NCBI GenBank assembly: GCA_964293815.1
Contig: CAXYYC010000012.1
Coordinates: 1-61,456, forward strand
DNA: 61,456 nt
Source of the DNA: CTSOIL-112 sp964293815
Lineage (GTDB): Bacteria; Pseudomonadota; Gammaproteobacteria; Burkholderiales; Burkholderiaceae
Reading direction: 5' to 3'
A program made the position numbers and the translations under genes. The notes under the pieces were generated by a model. The model did no database searches. It was not told the DNA's origin and saw only the letters and a program-made list of their open reading frames with translations. Of this stretch, positions 43,797 through 51,946 are shown one piece after another (position 1 is the first letter of the stretch; each line of letters begins with the position of its first letter).

Positions 43797-44708
43797 ATGG
43801 TTACAAAAAGCAAAACACCTCTTAGATATCCTGGGGGAAAGCAAAAATTAACACCATTCATTTTAGAGATTCTGCAATCAAATGATTTGATAGGTGGTCA
43901 CTATATTGAACCCTATGCTGGGGGAGCGGGAGTAGCAATTAACTTGTTGTTATCAAGGCAGGTTAAACATATTCATCTAAATGATAGCGATAAGGGAGTT
44001 TATGCTTTTTGGTACTCTATTCTTAACTTCCCGGAAGATTTTTGCCATCTTATTAGAACAACACCATTAACTATTGAAGAATGGAAAAAACACCGTGATA
44101 TCTTTAGAAGATGTGATTTATCTAATATTCTAGAATTAGGATTTAGTTTCTTCTTTTTAAATAGGTGTAATCGTTCTGGCGTACTGTCAGGGGGGGTTAT
44201 TGGTGGCCTCCAACAAACTGGTAACTATAAAATTGATGCTCGATTTTCACGTGAAGATTTAGTGCGCCGAATAGAAACCATCGCTCTTTTCAAGGATCAA
44301 ATTACAATTTCAAACCTTGATGCTGAACTTTATATTGTGCGCGAGTCCAAAAAATTACCCGACAATAGCCTAATCTACCTAGATCCTCCTTACTATGAAA
44401 AAGGAGGTGGACTATACCCCAACGCATACAAAAGAAAGGATCATACTACTTTAGCAAAAACCATTCAGTCAAAAATAAAACATCGATGGTTATTATCATA
44501 TGATGGAGTAGAGGATATTATGAGCCTTTATCGCCATCGAAAAATGTTTTTGTACAACCTACAATATTCTGCCGCCAAAGTATATCAGGGCAAAGAAATT
44601 TTTATCTTCGATGACGATTTAATACTACCAAAAGAAAGTGTGTTGCCGCAGATAACAATTGGATTGTCTTGTATGTTATATCCCAATTGTGAGCTTTCAC
44701 AAACCTAA
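43797..44708 (+). CDS. D12-class DNA adenine N6-methyltransferase (Dam-like)
   Basis: This 303-residue methyltransferase has the D12 motifs in order: PLRYPGGKQKL (N-terminal), YIEPYAGGAGVA for SAM binding (~40), HLNDSD, and the catalytic DPPY (YLDPPYYEKGG, ~196). Enzymes of this class methylate adenine at N6, with GATC a common target; here the target is unknown. The start is 2 bp after the ParB-like gene and lies within coupling distance. The longer open frame upstream overlaps that gene. The AT-rich base content is shared by both genes, consistent with joint acquisition. No restriction enzyme is adjacent. Confidence 0.88.
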   Translation: MVTKSKTPLRYPGGKQKLTPFILEILQSNDLIGGHYIEPYAGGAGVAINLLLSRQVKHIHLNDSDKGVYAFWYSILNFPEDFCHLIRTTPLTIEEWKKHRDIFRRCDLSNILELGFSFFFLNRCNRSGVLSGGVIGGLQQTGNYKIDARFSREDLVRRIETIALFKDQITISNLDAELYIVRESKKLPDNSLIYLDPPYYEKGGGLYPNAYKRKDHTTLAKTIQSKIKHRWLLSYDGVEDIMSLYRHRKMFLYNLQYSAAKVYQGKEIFIFDDDLILPKESVLPQITIGLSCMLYPNCELSQT

Positions 44709-44830
44709 TATAGTCTTTATCTATAAGTTAAATAAATATTAATCATTTTAACTATTGATCGCTTTTCCTTATACTGCTATCCATCACCCACCGAATGGTG
44801 ATGGTTGAATGAATCATTAAGGAGTTGATC

Positions 44831-45172
44831 ATGAATATGTCTCGCACACACACCCAGTCGCAGCACGCCAATTGGACAAAAACATTGTTGTATTACGCGG
44901 CGCACATCGGCGTTGCTGGCAGCATCGCTTTTCTGGTCACGGGTAGCTGGTGGATCGCACTGGCGGTGAGCGTGATTGAGCCTGCTGTGCAGGTATTGGC
45001 TTGGCTGATGCAACGTTGGGAGCAGCGTTGGGAGCAGCATTGGGAACAACGCACGCAAAGCCATTTGCTCCAGCAAACTGCACAAAGCCGTACTCAACGT
45101 CATGAGCAGCGTCATTCGGTGCAACGCCATGCGGTGCAACGCTATTTAGCGCGCTATGCTCGCGCATTCTAA
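44831..45172 (+). CDS. DUF2061 family membrane protein
   Basis: This 113-residue protein has a DUF2061 core of two hydrophobic helices (LLYYAAHIGVAGSIAFLVTGSWWIALAVSVIEPAVQVLAWL landmark, ~22-62) with the family-type H and VTGSW residues. A highly charged tail rich in Gln, His and Arg follows. GGAG is 6 nt before the ATG at 44831; a TTG six bases earlier is unlikely. Function unknown. A shorter paralogue is coded 215 bp downstream. Confidence 0.75.
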   Translation: MNMSRTHTQSQHANWTKTLLYYAAHIGVAGSIAFLVTGSWWIALAVSVIEPAVQVLAWLMQRWEQRWEQHWEQRTQSHLLQQTAQSRTQRHEQRHSVQRHAVQRYLARYARAF

Positions 45173-45207
45173 AAAATGCACAGCTGTATGATTTTTACAA
45201 ATACAAA

Positions 45208-45222
45208 TGATAATTATTACTA
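45208..45222 (+). promoter_or_regulatory. possible Fur box
   Basis: TGATAAT-T-ATTACTA matches the 7-1-7 Fur pattern (TGATAAT-N-ATTATCA) at 12 of 14 positions. It lies upstream of a TATAAT box (45240-45245) and the second DUF2061 gene. Motif match only. Confidence 0.35.
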
Positions 45223-45386
45223 TTTGATTGATTGTGTTTTATAATGATGTCAACACAGCAACGATTGCAACCCTTTTCCAGCATTTTGCATCCCTTGGAT
45301 GAGCCGGACATCGGTGCATATAAAGCCAATCGTTGCATTTTAGATTCATCGCATTGGATCATGCAGATGATGACAAGGAGGATACT

Positions 45387-45599
45387 ATGACTGCCATCCA
45401 ATTATTCTATAGCCGCAATTCCCGCACGCTGGCGAAAACGGCGACCTATTATGTGATGCACATCAGCGTGGCGCTGGCGGTGGCGTATGCGGTCACGGGC
45501 AGCTGGACCACCGCGATTGCATTGAGTTTGCTGGAGCCGACCGTACAGGCATTTGCGTTTTTTGCGCACGAAAAGGTTTGGCAGCGATTTTTGTACTAA
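45387..45599 (+). CDS. DUF2061 family membrane protein, short paralogue
   Basis: This 70-residue protein has the same TATYYVMHISVALAVAYAVTGSW core helix pair (landmark) and LLEPTVQAFAFF as the neighbour at 44831, without the long basic tail. GGAGG is 6 nt before the ATG at 45387. The two are probably tandem duplicates that have diverged. The function of DUF2061 is unknown; it is predicted to sit in the inner membrane. Confidence 0.75.
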   Translation: MTAIQLFYSRNSRTLAKTATYYVMHISVALAVAYAVTGSWTTAIALSLLEPTVQAFAFFAHEKVWQRFLY

Positions 45600-45692
45600 A
45601 GGATGATTCAGAATGAATCTGTTCTGCATGACGTGAACTGAACCAGATGCGTGACCTCGTGCGCTGATGGCCTCTTCGTTCATAGTCGTTTT

Positions 45693-45727
45693 GCCCGCAT
45701 CGGCACTGCCTTTGCGGGCTTTTTTTC
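45693..45727 (+). terminator. terminator upstream of tolQ
   Basis: GCCCGCA (45693-45699) and TGCGGGC (45713-45719) form a 7-bp stem, with an inner CGGC/GCC pairing, followed by seven T. It ends the DUF2061 transcripts. The rest of the 323-bp gap (45600-45922) holds the tolQ promoter region. Confidence 0.8.
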
Positions 45728-45770
45728 GATCAATTTTTGAGGAATTCTGGAGGGTGAATATTGTCCTTTG

Positions 45771-45821
45771 GCACGCTACTACCGCTGCCGTCACTTTTTC
45801 TGCACGCTACTGCTTTATAAT
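45771..45821 (+). promoter_or_regulatory. tolQ promoter region with a 10-bp direct repeat
   Basis: GCACGCTACT occurs at 45771-45780 and again at 45802-45811, 31 bp apart (about three helical turns). A TATAAT box follows at 45816-45821. The second copy covers the -35/-10 spacer, as expected of a regulator site. No known regulator motif is recognised. Confidence 0.45.
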
Positions 45822-45922
45822 CGGGGCAAATTTTTGTCAACGCATCGGTGCTGTTGGCGCTTGTTATGATGGTGCATGTCATTGGCATGTGATCATTGTT
45901 TGATTTTTTTAGAATGGATGTT

Positions 45923-46582
45923 ATGGATTCAACTCTGAATGCTTTGCACTTGATTGTGAACGCCAGCGTGGTGGTACAGCTCATCATGGCGATTTTGGTG
46001 GTGTTGTCTTTGCTGTCGTGGTACGCGATTTTTAGTAAATCCACGGCGTTGCGGCGCGCTCAGGCCAAATCCGATGGTTTTGAACGCGAATTTTTATCCG
46101 CGCAAAACATCGGCCATTTATTTCAAGGTTCGCTTACCAACCGCGCACAGGCCGGTAGTTTGGAGCGTATTTTCATCGCGGGGATGCAGGGTTTTGAACA
46201 AGCCTCAGGGCAAAATCCGAATGCGCGCTTGGAGTTTGCGCAGCGCTCGATGAAATCTACCTTTCAGCGCGAAATCGATGGGTTGGAAACGCAACTGCCC
46301 TTCCTCGCTTCGGTCGGCTCGGTTTCACCGTATATCGGCTTGCTCGGCACGGTGTGGGGCATCATGACCGCATTTATGGGGCTGTCGGTCGCCGAGCAAA
46401 GCACGCTCGCCTCGGTCGCGCCTGGCATTGCCGAGGCTTTGATCGCCACCGCTTTGGGCTTGTTCGCCGCGATTCCAGCGGTTCTGGCGTACAACCGTTT
46501 CACCGCTCAGGTGGATCGCTTGGCGCTGCGCTACGAAAGCTTCATCGACGATTTTTCCAACACCTTGCAGGCGCAATCCTAA
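45923..46582 (+). CDS. tolQ: Tol-Pal system proton channel subunit
   Basis: This ~219-residue inner-membrane protein has three helices: a first near the N-terminus (VVVQLIMAILVVLSLLSWYAI), then LASVGSVSPYIGLLGTVWGIM and PGIAEALIATALGLFAAIPAV. With TolR it forms the proton-driven motor that energises TolA and pulls the outer membrane inward during division. Two ATGs are close (45914 and 45923); GGA lies just before the second. The common upstream ybgC gene is absent. Confidence 0.93.
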   Translation: MDSTLNALHLIVNASVVVQLIMAILVVLSLLSWYAIFSKSTALRRAQAKSDGFEREFLSAQNIGHLFQGSLTNRAQAGSLERIFIAGMQGFEQASGQNPNARLEFAQRSMKSTFQREIDGLETQLPFLASVGSVSPYIGLLGTVWGIMTAFMGLSVAEQSTLASVAPGIAEALIATALGLFAAIPAVLAYNRFTAQVDRLALRYESFIDDFSNTLQAQS

Positions 46583-46602
46583 ATGGGAACAGGAGCCACA
46601 TC

Positions 46603-47040
46603 ATGAGCCGAGTTTCCCCTTTATCCATGCGCCGCCGCACCCGCAGAACCAATGCGCAGATGAATGTCGTGCCGTACATCGACGTGATGCTGGTTCTGCT
46701 GGTGATTTTCATGGTGGTCGCGCCGATGATTCAGACCAAGGTGTTGAACCTGCCCTCCGTCGCCAAGGCAACAGCCGCGCAGGAGCCACCGCTGATTGTG
46801 GAAATGGATGCGCAGGGCGTGTTGCGCCTGAGTCAGGCCAACGGCACACAGCAGTTCACCGACACGACACAACTGATCGGTACACTGCAACAATCCCTAC
46901 ACAACAAACCGCAGCCCGTGGTTTTGGCGGCGGATAAAGCCGTGGCCTACGGCGACGTGATGCGCGTGATGGATGCGCTCAAATCGGCGCAGATCGAGCG
47001 TGTCGGCCTGCTGCTGAAACAAAGCCAAACCACGCAGTAA
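46603..47040 (+). CDS. tolR: Tol-Pal system protein TolR
   Basis: This 145-residue ExbD/TolR protein has one membrane helix with the proton-carrying aspartate (VVPYIDVMLVLLVIFMVVAP) and a periplasmic domain that binds peptidoglycan. GGAG is 7 nt before the start and the gene begins 20 bp after tolQ. The open frame extends upstream through tolQ, but only this start has a ribosome site. Confidence 0.93.
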   Translation: MSRVSPLSMRRRTRRTNAQMNVVPYIDVMLVLLVIFMVVAPMIQTKVLNLPSVAKATAAQEPPLIVEMDAQGVLRLSQANGTQQFTDTTQLIGTLQQSLHNKPQPVVLAADKAVAYGDVMRVMDALKSAQIERVGLLLKQSQTTQ

Positions 47041-47088
47041 GCGTGATTGACGATCATTCAACCAGATGAAGAGAGCAACGAATAACCC

Positions 47089-47877
47089 ATGTATTTGAGC
47101 CGCACAGCCACCCCCGCCAACACCCTGCACAAGCCCTCGGCCATCGCCGCCGTGCTGGTGCACGCGCTGATGCTCGGCTTGCTGTGGTGGGGTGCGCAAT
47201 GGGTCGCACCCAAGCCGACGGAAGTCGAATTATGGGATGCGGGCAGCTTGGGCGGCGCCAGCAGTTCGGCCAACAGCACACAAAACACCGCCATTGACGC
47301 CACGCCAATCGAAAACGTCGCGCCTACGCCAGAACCAACCGTCACGCCTGCACCAACGCAACCGAGCGTCACACCGCCGCCTGAGCAGGCGCAGCCAGAC
47401 ATTGCCGCACCGAATTCAAAACCTCAGCCGAAAACCCCCGCTACGCCGACGCCAACAGCACCGGCAAGCAAGCCACAACCCACGCCCGCACCTGCTATGC
47501 AGCCGAAGCCCAATACTGCCGCGCGCAATGACGTATTGGCACAAATTCGTCAAGGCTCAGCCACCGGCGCAGGCTCCGGCAAGGGCAGTGGCTCCGCCGC
47601 AGGCAGTGGCAATGCTAATTTTGACGACTACAGAAACAAAGTGAAATCCATGATTGAGCAACGGGGTCGCAACCAAGGTCTATCTGGCTCCACCGGCTCG
47701 GTGCGTTTTCGCGTCGCGCCCAATGGCGCCGTCACCAGTGTCACCGTCAGCGGTCTGCCACCGGACAAAGCCGAGACGCTCAAGCGCATTATTTCCAGCA
47801 TGATCTTGCCACGCGAGAACGGCGCGATTCCACAGCCAGCACTGAGCGGCGGCCTGAATTTCAATGTGCGCATTTGA
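47089..47877 (+). CDS. tolA: Tol-Pal system protein TolA
   Basis: This 262-residue protein has an N-terminal anchor (IAAVLVHALMLGLLWWGAQWV, ~20-40), a Pro/Thr/Ala-rich spacer (~65-145) where larger TolA proteins have a long Lys/Ala helix, a Gly/Ser hinge and a C-terminal TolA domain III (~175-262). It spans the periplasm from TolQR to Pal and TolB. The proline-rich, short spacer is unlike that of E. coli. Confidence 0.9.
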   Translation: MYLSRTATPANTLHKPSAIAAVLVHALMLGLLWWGAQWVAPKPTEVELWDAGSLGGASSSANSTQNTAIDATPIENVAPTPEPTVTPAPTQPSVTPPPEQAQPDIAAPNSKPQPKTPATPTPTAPASKPQPTPAPAMQPKPNTAARNDVLAQIRQGSATGAGSGKGSGSAAGSGNANFDDYRNKVKSMIEQRGRNQGLSGSTGSVRFRVAPNGAVTSVTVSGLPPDKAETLKRIISSMILPRENGAIPQPALSGGLNFNVRI

Positions 47878-47905
47878 TATTGATCGATTTGAATAGAGGA
47901 GAACC

Positions 47906-49294
47906 ATGCAAATGAATTGGATCCAAACAGCCACACCGCCGCCCCGCGCGCCGCGCGCAATGATGCGCTCCATTTGGAAAACCCTATCACAAGCGCTCCG
48001 CCAAAGTTATTTGGCCTTGTTGTGCGTTAGCATGATACTACTCGGGCTGCTCGGATTCGCGGGCAACGCGCGGGCGCAATTATCGGGCGATTTGAATTTC
48101 ACCGACAGCAACGGCCTGCCCGTCGCCACCGCGCATTTCATTGGTGAAGAATCCGCGCCAGTCAATATCACCGACGTGATTCGCGCCGATTTATCGCGCA
48201 GTGGGGGATTGGTCAATTTTTCGGTTGATGGGGCGCATTTGGGGCTGGAAAGCGGCGCAAATCTGAACGATTGGCGCGCACGCGGGGCGCAAGCATTGGT
48301 GGTCGGCAATGTCATCAACAACGGCGGCACCTACAGCCTGCATCTGCGTCTATTTGATCTGCGCAACAAACAAAGCCTCGGCGACTACGCGCTGAACGTA
48401 CCCGCCAGCGGCCTGCGTAACGCCGGTCACCGCATGGCTGATTTTATTTACGAAAAACTCACCGGCAAGCGCGGTGCGTTCAACACGCGCCTGTCCTACG
48501 TCAATCAAGCCGCTGGTAAATACCAGCTATTGATCTCCGACTCGGACGGGCAAAACGCCGTGGTCGCATTGAACAGCAACCAGCCGATCATCTCGCCGTC
48601 TTGGTCACCGGACGGCACACGCGTGGCCTATGTCTCGTTTGAAAACCGCAAGCCGGTGGTATTCGTACACCACCTGCCGACCGGCCAGCGCACCATGATC
48701 GCCAATTATAAAGGCAATAACAGCGCACCCGCATGGTCGCCCGACGGCCAGTATCTCGCGCTCGCGCTCTCACGCGATGGCAACACGCAGATTTACCAAG
48801 TCAGCGCCAGCGGCGGCAATGAAACCCGTCTGACGCAAAGCGTGGGCAACATCATCGACACCGAGCCGACCTACGCACCCGACGGCAATGCCATCTACTT
48901 CACCAGCGACCGTGGCGGCGAACCACAAATTTACAAAATGAATGCACAGGGCGAATCCGTCGGTGCGGCACAGCGTGTGACCTTCCAAAGCAACTACAAC
49001 ACCAGTCCGCGAATTTCGCCGGATGGCACAAAAATGGCCTTCATCAGCCGAGTATCGGGCGGCTATCAAACCCACATCATGGATTTGCGCTACAGTGACG
49101 TACAAAGCATTTCCAACACCTTGCGCGACGAATCACCCAGTTTCGCCGCCAATGGCCAAGTGGTGCTGTACAGCACGCTTAAAAATGGCCGCAACGTCCT
49201 ATTCGCCAGCTCCATCGACGGTCGGATGCAACAAGAACTCCCCTTGCCCAACAGCCAAACGCGCTTTCCGGCTTGGGGTCCATTCATGAAATAA
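47906..49294 (+). CDS. tolB: Tol-Pal system beta-propeller protein TolB
   Basis: This 462-residue periplasmic protein has an N-terminal domain with VINNGGTYSLHLRLFDLR and a six-bladed propeller with repeats such as SWSPDGTRVAYVSF, AWSPDGQYLALALS and RISPDGTKMAFIS. It binds Pal and TolA in turn. The start with GAGGAG 5 nt upstream is clear, but it puts about 34 residues before the hydrophobic core of the signal peptide (LALLCVSMILLGLLGFA), an unusually long n-region. A start at one of the internal methionines (19, 20) would be more typical but has no ribosome site. Confidence 0.93.
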   Translation: MQMNWIQTATPPPRAPRAMMRSIWKTLSQALRQSYLALLCVSMILLGLLGFAGNARAQLSGDLNFTDSNGLPVATAHFIGEESAPVNITDVIRADLSRSGGLVNFSVDGAHLGLESGANLNDWRARGAQALVVGNVINNGGTYSLHLRLFDLRNKQSLGDYALNVPASGLRNAGHRMADFIYEKLTGKRGAFNTRLSYVNQAAGKYQLLISDSDGQNAVVALNSNQPIISPSWSPDGTRVAYVSFENRKPVVFVHHLPTGQRTMIANYKGNNSAPAWSPDGQYLALALSRDGNTQIYQVSASGGNETRLTQSVGNIIDTEPTYAPDGNAIYFTSDRGGEPQIYKMNAQGESVGAAQRVTFQSNYNTSPRISPDGTKMAFISRVSGGYQTHIMDLRYSDVQSISNTLRDESPSFAANGQVVLYSTLKNGRNVLFASSIDGRMQQELPLPNSQTRFPAWGPFMK

Positions 49295-49318
49295 CCATTT
49301 TTAACAACGGAGGACACC

Positions 49319-49801
49319 ATGAACAAAACCCTACGCTACACCGCCGCCATCGCCGCCATCGCCGCCATCACCCTGCTGAGCGCCTGCGCCAGCAACAAAA
49401 CCGCTGGCGTTGACAGCAACGGCGTCAAAACCGTTGACGTGACCAACGGCATCGGCGCCGACGGCGTACCCGCACCAGAGGCACGCAGCGTCTACTTTGA
49501 CTTAGACCGCTATATCGTGCGCACCGATGGTCAACCGGTCGTGCGCGCACACAGCGAGTTTCTCAACAAAAACCGCAATCAACACGTCCTGCTACAAGGC
49601 AACACCGACGAGCGTGGCACAGCCGAATACAACCTCGCGCTGGGTCAACGCCGCTCCGAAGCGGTGAAAAACGCCATGAGCGCCTTGGGCGTGAACACCT
49701 CGCAAATCGAAGCAGTCAGCTTTGGCAAAGAAAAACCCAAAGCACAAGGCAGTAACGAAGCCGCATGGGCCGAAAACCGCCGCGTTGATTTCGTCTACTA
49801 A
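49319..49801 (+). CDS. pal: peptidoglycan-associated lipoprotein Pal
   Basis: This 160-residue outer-membrane lipoprotein has lipobox LLSAC (Cys ~22) and an OmpA-type peptidoglycan-binding domain with YFDLDRYIVR, QGNTDERGTAEYNLALGQRR and the terminal NRRVDFVY. It holds the outer membrane to peptidoglycan and is the end point of the Tol motor. GGAGG is 6 nt upstream of the start. Confidence 0.96.
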   Translation: MNKTLRYTAAIAAIAAITLLSACASNKTAGVDSNGVKTVDVTNGIGADGVPAPEARSVYFDLDRYIVRTDGQPVVRAHSEFLNKNRNQHVLLQGNTDERGTAEYNLALGQRRSEAVKNAMSALGVNTSQIEAVSFGKEKPKAQGSNEAAWAENRRVDFVY

Positions 49802-49839
49802 ACACCAACCCATTCAACCAGCATGATCGGGAGAGCACC

Positions 49840-50520
49840 ATGACACGCACATCCATCCGACTGAGCACCCTATCGCTCGGTCTTAGCCTACTGCTCGCAC
49901 AACCAGCGCACGCCGCCCTGTTTGGCGACAGCAAATCCGTGATTGATCTGCGCAACAAACAAGAAGCACTGCAACAAACCGTGCTCTCCCAACAAAACCG
50001 CATCACCGAACTATCCGATGCACTCGCGCGCGCCAATGGCCAAATTGAACAACTCAATCGCCAAGTGAGCGAACTCAAAGCCGACCAAGCCAATGGCTAC
50101 AAAGCGCTGGACGAACGCCTGCGCGCACTCGAACCAATACCGACCGAGCAACTGATCCAACAAAGTTTCGATACCGCCGTCAGCCTGACCCAGAACGGCG
50201 ACTACGCCAAAGCCAATCGCGCATGGGCGCAACACCTCAAATCCTACCCCGATCAGGCCAATAACGCCGATGTGCAATACTGGTACGGCGTCGCCCAATA
50301 CGGCGCCCAAGCCTACCGCAACGCCATCACGCGCCTACAAACCTTCACTCAACAATACCCGCAGGACGAACGCATTCCGCACGCCCTGCTGACCATCGGC
50401 AGCGCACAAATCGCCAGCGGCCAGAAAGCCGCCGGTACAACCACGCTGCAACAACTGATTAAAAACTACCCAAGCCACGCCGCCGCACAAACCGCAGAAA
50501 AAGTCCTCAAAGGCTCGTAA
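49840..50520 (+). CDS. cpoB: cell division coordinator CpoB (YbgF)
   Basis: This 226-residue periplasmic protein has a signal peptide (LLLAQPAHAA), a coiled-coil trimerisation region (~35-85) and three TPR-like repeats (~105-225: YAKANRAWAQHL, YWYGVAQYG, PHALLTIGSAQ). CpoB links PBP1B activity and the Tol system during septation. It is the normal last gene of the tol-pal operon. No clear terminator follows; a GCGCTTC/GAAGCGC hairpin at about 50573-50598 lacks a T-run. Confidence 0.92.
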   Translation: MTRTSIRLSTLSLGLSLLLAQPAHAALFGDSKSVIDLRNKQEALQQTVLSQQNRITELSDALARANGQIEQLNRQVSELKADQANGYKALDERLRALEPIPTEQLIQQSFDTAVSLTQNGDYAKANRAWAQHLKSYPDQANNADVQYWYGVAQYGAQAYRNAITRLQTFTQQYPQDERIPHALLTIGSAQIASGQKAAGTTTLQQLIKNYPSHAAAQTAEKVLKGS

Positions 50521-50797
50521 ACACTGAGGATAGATAGCCCTAAACAAGGTTTGTCGCACATGCTGCGGCGCTTCGCTATATTCATATTATTAGAAGCGCA
50601 CGGGCATTCAATGGCTTACTACTTCACCCGTCGCTCCTACAAAACGTGGGCATTGCGCTGATATTCCTTGCTATATCCATGAGTTTATTCAAACGACAGT
50701 TCAAACGCCTGTCCGAGCAACGCAACAAAACCGATGGACTCTGAGTATTTCACTTATAATAAGCGTTCTTTCAACCCCTATAATGATCGAGGACATC

Positions 50798-51280
50798 ATG
50801 CAAATTAGCGACAACTCAGTTGTAAACATTCACTATACCTTGACCAACGATGCCGGCGATGTACTCGACAGCTCAGAAGGCCGCGAGCCTTTGGCCTACT
50901 TGCACGGCCACCACCAAATCATCCTCGGTTTGGAAAACGCCTTGGTTGGCAAAAGCGCCGGTGACGAATTGAACGTCACCATCGCGCCCGAAGATGCCTA
51001 CGGCCTGCGCGTCGAAGAAGCGGTTCAAACCGTACCACGCGAAGCCTTTGCACAAATTCCTGATTTGGCCGTCGGTATGCAATTACACGGCGAATCACCA
51101 CAAGGCCCCATGTCCGTGGTGGTCAAAGAAGTCAACGAGGACAGCGTTGTGGTGGATGCCAATCACCCATTGGCAGGCGAAACCCTGCACTTCGCGGTGA
51201 AAATCGACAGCGTGCGTGAAGCGACGGAAAGCGAATTGGCACACGGTCACGCCCACGGTGGTGACGGTCATCACCACTAA
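50798..51280 (+). CDS. slyD: FKBP-type peptidyl-prolyl isomerase SlyD
   Basis: This 160-residue protein has the FKBP fold interrupted by an IF chaperone domain (~75-125) and a short histidine-rich metal-binding tail (HGHAHGGDGHHH). SlyD isomerises prolines, chaperones folding and delivers nickel to hydrogenase in enterobacteria. GAGG is 5 nt before the ATG at 50798, so the earlier in-frame start at 50783 is rejected. The tail is shorter than in E. coli SlyD. A TATAAT box lies at 50755-50760. Confidence 0.93.
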   Translation: MQISDNSVVNIHYTLTNDAGDVLDSSEGREPLAYLHGHHQIILGLENALVGKSAGDELNVTIAPEDAYGLRVEEAVQTVPREAFAQIPDLAVGMQLHGESPQGPMSVVVKEVNEDSVVVDANHPLAGETLHFAVKIDSVREATESELAHGHAHGGDGHHH

Positions 51281-51294
51281 TTCAAACCGATTCG

Positions 51295-51364
51295 TTTTGA
51301 ATTTGAAGCAATAAAAAGCCGATGGTTGCAAAACCATCGGCTTTTTATTGCATTATGCAGTCAC
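51295..51364 (+). terminator. slyD terminator, first copy of a ~70-bp duplicated segment
   Basis: A 17-bp stem (51311-51327 with 51332-51348) around GCAA followed by T-rich sequence. The segment from TTTTGAATT to GCAGTCAC is nearly repeated at 51947-52013, including both flanks. Confidence 0.9.
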
Positions 51365-51946
51365 CGTTATTCTCAAATAAAATCCGGTGTCAGATAACGC
51401 TCAAATACACCAAACAACCTCAAAGTACGCCGTCATACCCGCGTGATTTTAGCGAACTGCTGTCCGAGATAAAATCAAATCAACAACCTTGGTTGTTTGT
51501 TAGATAAATTTCCCTATCAGCTCTTCGTTTTCCTCATTCCCACGCCCCAGCGTGGGAGCGAGAAAATAGCGGGATGTCATATCCACGAAGCCGAGTTTTG
51601 TCGCTGTAATGCTAATGAATGCTGTCGTTCAATTGGGCGGTTTGCTGTCTGAGCGTTTGGGACAAACGCGAGTTTCAAACCGCCCTTATATCAGCGTTCA
51701 TTGATTTGCATTACCGCGTACTTGATTTTTTTGAATCCTTTTTGTATCAAGACACAATCACTTTGCATGCAAAGTGATTGCGGCACAGGCTAACATTGCA
51801 TAGCAATGTTAAGCGTTAGCGGCCGCAGCCAAAAAATGCCCCGCGGCGGAGAGCGGGATATCGAGAGAATGGCGATGGTTGGTCGTAAACACAGCCCACG
51901 CTACACCCGAGACGCTCCCAACAGGAGCGTAGGAACGAGAAATGGT
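51365..51946. repeat. intergenic repeat island between slyD and the BMP gene
   Basis: No gene is present. From left to right: a segment at 51396-51454 repeated in inverted orientation at 61106-61165; a hairpin AACAACC/GGTTGTT at about 51482; a REP-like hairpin CCCACGC/GCGTGGG at 51539-51556; the 162-bp structured element (51571-51732); a 26-bp perfect palindrome at 51755-51780; a stem TAACATTGC/GCAATGTTA at 51791-51811; and a further REP-like hairpin near 51920 matching, inverted, 61030-61070. Confidence 0.7.
51571..51732 (+). repeat. 162-bp nested-hairpin repeat, copy A
   Basis: About 94% identical by eye to 61210-61371 (10 differences). It folds as nested helices GTAATGC/GCATTAC, GAATGCTG/CAGCGTTC, GGGCGGTTTG/CAAACCGCCC and GCGTTTG/CAAACGC, preceded by a small ACGAAG hairpin. 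Not a coding sequence. Family unknown to me. Confidence 0.75.

Noticed and set aside
45177..45386. Possible attachment site or island border near the DUF2061 genes
   Set aside because: No direct repeat flanking the AT-rich module could be found on either side of 42300-44760, and no tRNA or integrase is adjacent.
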